This document shows, piece by piece, positions 58,226-64,000 of a stretch of 64,000 bases of DNA. Position numbers and translations under genes: made by a program. Under the pieces are notes generated by a model, which saw only the letters and a list, made by a program, of their open reading frames with translations, made no database searches and was not told the DNA's origin. Source of the DNA: Stenotrophomonas maltophilia (GTDB lineage Bacteria > Pseudomonadota > Gammaproteobacteria > Xanthomonadales > Xanthomonadaceae); assembly GCA_002387845.1 (NCBI GenBank), contig DGLB01000071.1:1-64000 (forward strand), written 5' to 3'. The number at the start of each line of letters is the position of its first letter. The stretch's first letter is position 1.

Positions 58226-59532
58226 CGCAGCATCAGCGTGGCCTGCAGGCCGCCGCGTTCGCGATTGGACAATCGAAGCTGGCCACCCAGGGCCTGCGCA
58301 AGCTGCAGCGCAATTGCCAACCCCAGCCCGGTTCCGCCGGTGCTGCGGCTGCGCGAAGGTTCCAATCGGGTGAACGGCTGCAGCACCTGCTCAAGTTGGT
58401 CTTCAGGAATGCCCGGACCGCGGTCCAGCACATCAATGTGGACGATGCCGCCCTCTACCCGCAGCCGGGCTTCCACCGCGCCGGCATACGCAAGCGCGTT
58501 GTCGATCAGGTTCTGCAGCACCCGTCGCAGCACCTGCGGATGGGTGTCACGCAGCGCGGCTTCTGACGCCTGCAGAGATACGTCACGTCCGGCATCCTGG
58601 TAATCATCCACCACGCTTTCGAGGAACGCCCGCAGGTCCAGCCGTACCGGTGCATCCAGGGCGATACTGGCACCGCGCGCATAGTTCAGCCCATCGCGTA
58701 CCAGCTGGCTGACCTGGTCGATGTCGCGCATCAGCTTTTCCTGCGTATCGCCTTCTTCCATGGACTCCACACGCAGGCGCAGGCGGGTGAGCGGCGTCTG
58801 CAGATCATGCGAAATGGCAGCCAGTAGTTGGGTGCGTTCGGACACATGTGTTGCGACACGGGCCTGCAGGGCGTTCAACGCCTGCGCCGCCTGCATGACT
58901 TCGGTCGGGCCGTGCTCCGGCAGCGCTGCACCTCGGCCGGCCGGATCCATCTGCCCGGCCGCCTTGGCCAGGCGGGCCAACGGCCGTGTAGCCAGCCGCA
59001 CGGCCACGCCCACACAGCCCAGCAACAGCACCACCTGCAGTGCCAGTACCCACGGAAGCCAGGTGGCCACCGGCATCAATGACGGCGTCACCTCGATGGT
59101 GAGCGGACTGCCGTCGTGCAGGCGCAGCTCGACCTCGTAGCGTTCCGGAAACTGCGACACCGCACGCGGCTTCAGGGTGTATCCACGACCCAGCGCGTCG
59201 TTGATCAGCGCCGTGACCTGGCGTGCGCGGACACTGTTCAGCGCCGTCCCGGGCTGCGCCGGGCGCAGCAGATAGCGATACGTGCGTCGCTCCAGCCGCG
59301 GTATCCACTGCCCACGTTCGGCTGCGGGCAGGCGCTCCAGCAGCGCCACGCTCACCGGCACGTCCTCATACAGGTTGCGCAGCATCATGCTGCGCGTGGC
59401 ATCCATGCGCTCCTGGAACAGCAGGGCAAACGACAGCCCATGCGCCAGCAGCAGCCCCACGCCCAGGATCAGCAGCAGCCGCATCCACAGTGTGCGCGGC
59501 AGCAGATGCCAGCGTCGGGCCGGCGTGCTCAT
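58222..59532 (-). CDS. EnvZ-like sensor histidine kinase
   Basis: A 436-residue membrane sensor kinase. Two membrane segments (LLLILGVGLLLAHGLSFALLF and WVLALQVVLLLGCVGVAV) frame a ~130-residue periplasmic sensor; a HAMP domain follows (TRPLARLAKAAGQM). The phospho-His is in LLAAISHDLQTPLTRLRLR near 243, and the ATP site includes LIDNALAYAG and GTGLGLAIALQLAQALGG. It overlaps the OmpR-type regulator by 4 nt. Its TAG stop (58224-58222) is the GTAG of element copy 7. Confidence 0.92.
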   Translation of the reverse strand: MSTPARRWHLLPRTLWMRLLLILGVGLLLAHGLSFALLFQERMDATRSMMLRNLYEDVPVSVALLERLPAAERGQWIPRLERRTYRYLLRPAQPGTALNSVRARQVTALINDALGRGYTLKPRAVSQFPERYEVELRLHDGSPLTIEVTPSLMPVATWLPWVLALQVVLLLGCVGVAVRLATRPLARLAKAAGQMDPAGRGAALPEHGPTEVMQAAQALNALQARVATHVSERTQLLAAISHDLQTPLTRLRLRVESMEEGDTQEKLMRDIDQVSQLVRDGLNYARGASIALDAPVRLDLRAFLESVVDDYQDAGRDVSLQASEAALRDTHPQVLRRVLQNLIDNALAYAGAVEARLRVEGGIVHIDVLDRGPGIPEDQLEQVLQPFTRLEPSRSRSTGGTGLGLAIALQLAQALGGQLRLSNRERGGLQATLMLR

Positions 59533-60272
59533 GTGCCCTCGCCGATCAGCACGACCGACTGGCTGAACACATAGCCTTCGCTGCGCACCGTCTTGATGTA
59601 GCTCTGCTCGCGTGCGCCATCACCCAGCCGCTGGCGAAGGCGGCTTACCAGCAGGTCGATGGAACGGTCGAACACGTCGGCATCCCGCCCCTGGGTGAGA
59701 TTGAGCAGCTGGTCGCGGCTGAGCACCTGCTGCGGGTGGTCGATGAAGACCCGTAGCAGACGGAACTCGGCCCCGCTCAGCGGATACGCGGTATCGGCGG
59801 TGTCCAGCAGATGGCGAGCGGTGGTATCCAGCCGCCAGTCGCCAAAGCCGATCAGCCGGCTGGCTTCGGAGACCTGCAGGTTGGGCGGCAGCATGCGCGT
59901 ACGGCGCAGCACGGCCGTGATGCGCGCCAGCAGCTCACGCGAAGAGAAGGGCTTGGTCACGTAGTCGTCCGCGCCCATTTCCAGGCCGATGATGCGGTCG
60001 GTTTCATCGTCACGTGCGGTGAGCAGGAGCACCGGCACCGCCTGGTGCCGACCGGCGCGCAGGCCGCGACACAGCGACAGCCCGTCCTCTCCTGGCATCA
60101 TCACGTCCAGCACCACCAGGTCGATGTCGCTGGTATCCAGCGTGGCCTTCATCTCGCGGCCGTCGGCAGCCAAGCTGACCCGCAGGCCATTGCGGCGCAG
60201 GTAGTCACCCACCATCTGGCGGATATCACGGTCGTCATCGACAACCAGGATGTGATCAATGTGGGTGGACAT
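59529..60272 (-). CDS. OmpR-type response regulator
   Basis: A 247-residue regulator: receiver with DDD at the start (ILVVDDDRDIRQM), phospho-acceptor Asp56 (LVVLDVMMPGEDGLSL) and Lys in DDYVTKPFSSREL, then a winged helix (AEFRLLRVFIDHPQQVLSRDQLL, RSIDLLVSRLRQRLGD, TVRSEGYVF). ATG 60272 begins the conserved MSTHIDHILVVDDD. It is divergent from the SDR-ohr-thioredoxin operon, 237 bp apart, which makes those genes likely targets. Confidence 0.93.
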   Translation of the reverse strand: MSTHIDHILVVDDDRDIRQMVGDYLRRNGLRVSLAADGREMKATLDTSDIDLVVLDVMMPGEDGLSLCRGLRAGRHQAVPVLLLTARDDETDRIIGLEMGADDYVTKPFSSRELLARITAVLRRTRMLPPNLQVSEASRLIGFGDWRLDTTARHLLDTADTAYPLSGAEFRLLRVFIDHPQQVLSRDQLLNLTQGRDADVFDRSIDLLVSRLRQRLGDGAREQSYIKTVRSEGYVFSQSVVLIGEGT

Positions 60273-60370
60273 GAAGAAGGCTCGGCCGCAGTCAGGGTGG
60301 GGGCTCATTCCCCGTGGCGCTGATGTTAGCGCCCCGGTGGCAGGCACCGGGACCCGCCCGGGCCGATCTT

Positions 60371-60387
60371 TGTACCAAAGTGTGTAC
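60371..60387. promoter_or_regulatory. TGTAC direct repeat before the SDR-ohr operon
   Basis: TGTACCAAAG at 60371 and TGTACGAAG at 60383 form a direct repeat with a 12-bp period. OmpR-class regulators bind direct repeats of about 10-11 bp, so this may be the site for the divergent regulator; the period is slightly long. Confidence 0.4.
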
Positions 60388-60509
60388 GAAGCCTGCCTGG
60401 GTGCATTCGGAGACAAAAAGCAGGGTTGCAGGACACCTCGTGGATACGTGCAGGGCGCGAAATGTGCCCAACGCCGGCGGCCCCGCCAGCAGCCATCCGA
60501 GGATCCCTC

Positions 60510-61250
60510 ATGAGCACTGCAGATGTCAGCATTCCCAAGACTGCCCTGGTATTCGGCGGCTCCCGCGGCATTGGTGCGGCCATCGCCCGCCGACTTGCCC
60601 GGGAAGGCTACCGTGTTGCCCTGACCTACGCGTCCCGCGCCGACAAGGCGGCTGAGGTGGTAGCCGCAATCCAGGCGCACGGCGGCCACGCCATCGCCCT
60701 GCAGGCCGATGCCGCCGATGCAGACGCGATCAGAGGTGCGGTTGCCACCGCTGTTGATCAGCTGGGTGCTTTGAGCGTGGCGGTAGTGAACGCGGGCATC
60801 TACCAGGGCAGCCCGCTCGAATCGTTCCCGCTGCACACGCTCGACCAGATGCTGGCGGTCAACGTCCGCGGCGTGTTCATTGCCATCCAGGCCGCATCGG
60901 CACAGATGAAGGATGGCGGCCGCATCATCACCATCGGCAGCAACACCGCGCAACGAAGCGGCGTGGCGGGCAGCGGCGTTTACGCAATGAGCAAGGCCGC
61001 CGTTGCCGTGCTGGTGCGCGAGCTGGCGCTTGAACTGGCCCCGCGCCGCATCACCCTCAACAACATCCAGCCCGGACCGATCGAGACCGACATCACTGCC
61101 GGCTTCCTGGACCACCTGGTCGCGGGCAGCCCTTCCGGCCGGGTGGGTCATCCAGATGAGGTCGCCGCGCTTGCTGCGTGGCTGGCCAGCGCCGAGTCCA
61201 GCTACATGACCGGGGCCAGCCTGACCATGGACGGCGGATTCTCGATCTGA
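60510..61250 (+). CDS. Short-chain dehydrogenase/reductase, first gene of an oxidative-stress-like operon
   Basis: A 246-residue classical SDR. Cofactor loop ALVFGGSRGIGAAIA, NAG motif VVNAGIYQG, and catalytic Ser144 (ITIGSNTAQ), Tyr158 and Lys162 (GVYAMSKAAVAV). The later NNIQPGPIETDI is typical. It resembles 3-oxoacyl-ACP-reductase-like SDRs; the substrate is unknown. ATG 60510 is closer than any other to AGGATCC. The next gene is ohr, 59 bp on, and the third is a thioredoxin-like lipoprotein. Confidence 0.9.
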   Translation: MSTADVSIPKTALVFGGSRGIGAAIARRLAREGYRVALTYASRADKAAEVVAAIQAHGGHAIALQADAADADAIRGAVATAVDQLGALSVAVVNAGIYQGSPLESFPLHTLDQMLAVNVRGVFIAIQAASAQMKDGGRIITIGSNTAQRSGVAGSGVYAMSKAAVAVLVRELALELAPRRITLNNIQPGPIETDITAGFLDHLVAGSPSGRVGHPDEVAALAAWLASAESSYMTGASLTMDGGFSI

Positions 61251-61309
61251 TCGCCCGATCATCCACACCATTCCGCCTTCCGCTGTTCCCCCTTCCAGAG
61301 GCTTCTCTC

Positions 61310-61738
61310 ATGTCCAATGCACTCGATACCGTCCTTTACACCGGCAGAACCCACACGCGTGGCGGCCGTGATGGCCATGCCCGCAGCGACGATGGCCAGC
61401 TGGATGTCGTCCTTTCCCCACCCGGCAGCCCGCGTCCCGGCACCAACCCCGAACAGCTGTTCGCGGCCGGGTGGTCGGCCTGCTTCCTGGGGGCCATGGG
61501 CATTGCCGCGCGCGCTTTGCAGGTCACGCTGCCCGCAGATGCGGCGGTGGATGCCGAGGTCGACCTGGGCCAGAACGGCGCAGGCTACCAGCTGCAGGCG
61601 CGACTGCGGGTGCAGCTGCCCGGGCTGGATGTTGCCACGGCACAGTCCATCGTCGCGCAGGCACACCAGACCTGCCCGTATTCCAAGGCCACGCGCGGCA
61701 ACATTGACGCGCAGATCGAACTGGGGCGAACGCCATGA
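61310..61738 (+). CDS. ohr: Ohr/OsmC-family organic hydroperoxide reductase
   Basis: A 142-residue Ohr-type peroxidase. The two active cysteines are Cys58 (AAGWSACFLGAMG) and Cys122 (HQTCPYSKATRGN), and the catalytic Arg-Glu set fits the N-part (GGRDGHARS, NPEQLFAAG). It reduces fatty and other organic hydroperoxides, using dithiols such as lipoylated proteins. No MarR-type OhrR gene is beside it; the linked regulator is the OmpR-type system. It overlaps the thioredoxin-like gene by 4 nt. Confidence 0.93.
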   Translation: MSNALDTVLYTGRTHTRGGRDGHARSDDGQLDVVLSPPGSPRPGTNPEQLFAAGWSACFLGAMGIAARALQVTLPADAAVDAEVDLGQNGAGYQLQARLRVQLPGLDVATAQSIVAQAHQTCPYSKATRGNIDAQIELGRTP

Positions 61739-62283
61739 AGAAGCTGCCTGCCATCATCACGTTGCTGGGTGCATCTGTGTTTGCGGCCGCGTGCTCACCG
61801 TTGGCACCTGACGACCCGGTGCCCCCCACCCATGCCTCGCCAGCCCCGCTGGCCCCGGAGTTCGCTGGCATCGACCACTGGATCAACTCGCCCGCCCTGA
61901 AGATGGGCGACCTGCGCGGCAAGGTGGTGCTGGTGGAGTTCTGGACTTACTCGTGCATCAACTGCGCGCGGGTCGCGCCGCACGTCAAACAGTGGCATGA
62001 GCGTTATCGCGACCAGGGACTGGTAGTGGTAGGCGTGCATACGCCGGAATACGGCTATGAGAAACAGCTGGGCAATGTGCAGGATGCGGTGAAGCAATTC
62101 GGCATCGGCTACCCGGTGGCGATGGATAACGGCTATGCAACCTGGAATGCGTATGGCAACCGCTTCTGGCCGGCGCTGTATCTCATCGACCAGGAGGGAC
62201 GGATCGTCTATCAGCACCTGGGCGAAGGCGAGTACGCGCAGACCGAGGCGAAGATCCGCTCGTTGCTGATGGGTCGCGGATGA
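61735..62283 (+). CDS. Thioredoxin-fold lipoprotein (TlpA/DipZ-C-like)
   Basis: A 182-residue exported thioredoxin-like protein. Lipobox FAAAC20; redox pair C74-I-N-C77 in EFWTYSCINCARVAP, which with the WTYSCINC surrounding is typical of the domain found fused to DipZ. The cis-Pro region is NRFWPALYLID. It should act as a periplasmic thiol reductase or oxidase. Its start overlaps ohr (ATGA), so peroxide repair outside the cytoplasm is a sensible guess. It ends 9 bp before element copy 8. Confidence 0.9.
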   Translation: MKKLPAIITLLGASVFAAACSPLAPDDPVPPTHASPAPLAPEFAGIDHWINSPALKMGDLRGKVVLVEFWTYSCINCARVAPHVKQWHERYRDQGLVVVGVHTPEYGYEKQLGNVQDAVKQFGIGYPVAMDNGYATWNAYGNRFWPALYLIDQEGRIVYQHLGEGEYAQTEAKIRSLLMGRG

Positions 62284-62292
62284 TATTCATCG

Positions 62293-62437
62293 GTAGGGTC
62301 GGTCGATAGACGACCGCCGATAGCGGTGGTCGGCGCTGGGACGCATGACACCTGACGAAGAAGCGCGTCCCCGTTCAAAGGTCATGCGTTCCAGCAGTGA
62401 TGATTGTCATCGGCGGTCGTCTATCGACCGACCCTAC
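62293..62437. repeat. 145-bp GTAG element, copy 8
   Basis: GTAGGGTCGGTCGATAGACG at 62293 to CTAC at 62434-62437, with very clean 29-bp outer arms and inner CGCATGACA / GGTCATGCG. The leftward EamA gene reads into its right arm and stops there (62421). Confidence 0.93.
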
Positions 62438-63356
62438 CGCCGTCCATCGGAAGCGATGCGCGGCGGCCCGGCAGCGACCACTTCAGGTTCACCCCCAGCG
62501 TACCGACCACAATCAGCCCCAGCCCAGCCATCTGGATGGGGCTCAACCGGTGTCCATACACCACGTAATCCAGCAGAAGCGCGACCAGCGGGTACACGAA
62601 TGCGATCACCGCGATGGTCGCCACCGGCAAATGCCGGTAGGACGAGTAGAACAGCACATACACAATGCCGCTGTGGATGATGCCGAGACCGATCAACCAC
62701 GCCCAGTGACCGCCCGGATGCAGCGCAGCGGAATCAGCGAACCCGGCCAGCATCAGCACGCCCACCAGACACTGCACGGTAACCAGCGCAAACGGCCGCT
62801 CGCGCCCGATCTGGCGCGACATCAGCAACGACGCGCCACACAGCAGTGCCGCCAGCAGCGTCAGGCCAATTCCAACCAGATAGCCATTGCTGCCCGCCAA
62901 CACCTGCATGGGATCAGCGGACGCCGCCACACCCACGAACGCCAGCACCGTCCAGCCCCAATCAGCGGGACGCGTGCGCTCCTTCAACACCAGCGCAGCC
63001 AGAATCAGCATCACGAACGGGAAGCAGTGATACACCATGGTCGCCACACCGATGGACGAGCGCGCCATGCCAGCGAACAGCGCCACCCAGTTCAGCACCA
63101 GCAGTACGCCGGAAATCACCGCGCCGCGCAGAAACACCCGGTCGCGCCACACGCCCTGCAGATGCCCGCGCGCAAAGCCCCACGCCAGCAGGAATACCGC
63201 ACCGAACAGGCAGCGGTAGAACACGGCGGTGATCGGGTCCTGTCCACTCTCGTGCACGAACACGCCGACCGAGCCGATCAGGATCTCGGCTACCACCAGC
63301 TGCCAGAGTGCCAGCCGGGCCTGGGAGGGAGAGGACGCCTGCATGGCCGCTTCCAT
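62421..63356 (-). CDS. EamA-family (DMT) exporter with repeat-encoded C-terminus
   Basis: A 311-residue drug/metabolite transporter with ten predicted membrane helices in two EamA halves (for example LVVAEILIGSVGVFV, VFYRCLFGAVFLLAWGF, VISGVLLVLNWVALFAGM, then VYVLFYSSYRHLPVATIAVIAF). Substrate unknown. The last residues (GGRVGR) and the TAG stop (62423-62421) are coded by the right arm of element copy 8. ATG 63356 or 63344 may be the start. It is divergent from a MocR regulator, which likely controls it. Confidence 0.87.
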   Translation of the reverse strand: MEAAMQASSPSQARLALWQLVVAEILIGSVGVFVHESGQDPITAVFYRCLFGAVFLLAWGFARGHLQGVWRDRVFLRGAVISGVLLVLNWVALFAGMARSSIGVATMVYHCFPFVMLILAALVLKERTRPADWGWTVLAFVGVAASADPMQVLAGSNGYLVGIGLTLLAALLCGASLLMSRQIGRERPFALVTVQCLVGVLMLAGFADSAALHPGGHWAWLIGLGIIHSGIVYVLFYSSYRHLPVATIAVIAFVYPLVALLLDYVVYGHRLSPIQMAGLGLIVVGTLGVNLKWSLPGRRASLPMDGGRVGR

Positions 63357-63389
63357 CAAGGGGGAAAGGCAGTCTGTGCCTCCACGCGC

Positions 63390-63432
63390 GACCAATACAG
63401 ACTCAGCTAGAATCAATTTTGACCAGTACAGA
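63390..63432. promoter_or_regulatory. Direct repeat GACCARTACAGA, likely MocR operator
   Basis: GACCAATACAGA at 63390-63401 and GACCAGTACAGA at 63421-63432 lie in the same orientation, 31 bp apart (about three turns), between the divergent EamA and MocR starts. MocR/GabR proteins are known to bind spaced direct repeats. Confidence 0.65.
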
Positions 63433-63445
63433 TGGGAACACGGGC

Positions 63446-64000
63446 ATGCTGCTCTACTCCGCCATTGCCGCCACCCTGCGCGACCAGATCGCGCAGGGCG
63501 TGCTACGCGCCGGCGAGCGCCTGCCGTCGATCCGCCAGCTGGCCAGCGGCCATGGGGTCAGCCCCGCCACTGCGGTGCAGGCCTGTCTGCAGTTGGAGCG
63601 GGAAGGCCTGGTGCAGGCCCGTCCGCGCTCTGGCTACTACGTGCTGGCCAGCCCGGAACCACCGCGCAGCAGCGCACCGCGCCGGCGCGTGCCGCATCCG
63701 GTCGACAATCCGGCCCTGGCACGGCTGCATGAGCTGTTGGCCCGCACTGACCTGCTGGCGCTGCACAACGCTTCGCCGGCCACTGAACTGTTACCCGCCA
63801 AGGCGCTGGCCAACTCGATGGCACGCACCCTGCGCCGCAGTCAGCAACAGGCATTGGACTACGCGCCGCCGCAGGGGCATGCACCGTTGCGGCGCTTGAT
63901 CGCCCAGCGCTATGCGCGCCTGGCGACTGACGTGTCACCCGATGAAATCGTGGTCACCGCAGGTTCGATGGAAGCGATCAGCCTCGCGTTGCGCGTGCTG
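63446..64000 (+). CDS. MocR/GabR-type regulator (GntR HTH with aminotransferase domain), cut by the window edge
   Basis: The first 185 residues of a MocR-family regulator. The GntR winged helix is clear (IAATLRDQIAQGVLRAGERLPSIRQLASGHGVSPATAVQ, short core ERLPSIRQLASGHGVSPATA), followed by a linker and the start of the PLP-binding aminotransferase-like domain (ALDYAPPQGHAPLRRLIAQRYA, VVTAGSMEAISLALRVL). The Lys that binds PLP lies beyond the edge. ATG 63446 is preferred. It is divergent from the EamA exporter. Confidence 0.9.
   Translation, partial: MLLYSAIAATLRDQIAQGVLRAGERLPSIRQLASGHGVSPATAVQACLQLEREGLVQARPRSGYYVLASPEPPRSSAPRRRVPHPVDNPALARLHELLARTDLLALHNASPATELLPAKALANSMARTLRRSQQQALDYAPPQGHAPLRRLIAQRYARLATDVSPDEIVVTAGSMEAISLALRVL

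Noticed and set aside
1..64000. tRNA, rRNA, prophage or replication-origin features
   Set aside because: I looked for cloverleaf ends, rRNA signatures, phage gene runs and DnaA-box clusters and saw none I could support.

Overview
The window is chromosomal DNA of a high-GC gammaproteobacterium of the Xanthomonadaceae, most likely Stenotrophomonas. Four things point there: an oleABCD olefin cluster with Xanthomonas-type residues, four TonB-dependent receptors, an RND pump with a TetR repressor, and many short palindromes that start with GTAG and resemble the SMAG repeats of Stenotrophomonas. Genes are dense and often overlap by 4 nt. I see no rRNA or tRNA gene, CRISPR array, prophage or insertion sequence.

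Layout. 0-8 kb: a partial unknown frame, a hexamer tandem repeat, an M3 peptidase (dcp), an acyltransferase with arfB, a DUF2059 protein, and truC-ubiB-ubiJ. 8-15.2 kb: the ole pathway (oleD, oleC, then ykgJ, an AEC transporter and a LysR gene, then oleB and oleA). 15.3-24 kb: a lipoprotein, a large M16 peptidase, a small repeat-built exported protein, trmL, a glutaryl-CoA-dehydrogenase-like enzyme, a GNAT, and ETF-ubiquinone oxidoreductase coupled to a lipoprotein cytochrome c. 24-32.4 kb: a BvgS-like hybrid kinase and its regulator, a small-molecule kinase, then a TPP riboswitch driving a TonB receptor and a PnuT-like permease (thiamine uptake). 32.5-37 kb: a phospholipase C and TonB receptor operon with a likely Pho box. 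37.2-42.1 kb: a tetR-MFP-RND operon with twin operators. 42.3-43.8 kb: two orphan genes alternating with three copies of a 145-bp palindrome. 43.9-49.6 kb: HD protein, lipase-like hydrolase, LysR/SDR pair, AraC/AhpD-like pair, rof. 49.6-54 kb: two divergent TonB receptors around a Zur-like box. 54-64 kb: a Tat-exported carotenoid oxygenase with a DUF2141 protein, a LuxR-type and an OmpR-type two-component system, an SDR-ohr-thioredoxin operon, and an EamA exporter divergent from a MocR regulator cut by the right edge.

The most unusual feature is the GTAG repeat system. Eight complete ~145-bp long-hairpin elements and several partial ones or monomers sit between genes. For eight genes the TAG stop codon is itself the TAG of a repeat's GTAG, and at 23960-24031 one inverted pair supplies both stops of a convergent gene pair. 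Three elements of one subtype flank two unknown genes at 42.3-43.8 kb in a cassette-like array.

Taken together the genes suggest a free-living or opportunistic bacterium strong in nutrient scavenging at the outer membrane (thiamine, phosphate esters, probably zinc and iron), quinone-linked catabolism, hydrocarbon synthesis, drug efflux and peroxide defence. Functions are read from sequence motifs only; no database search was run.
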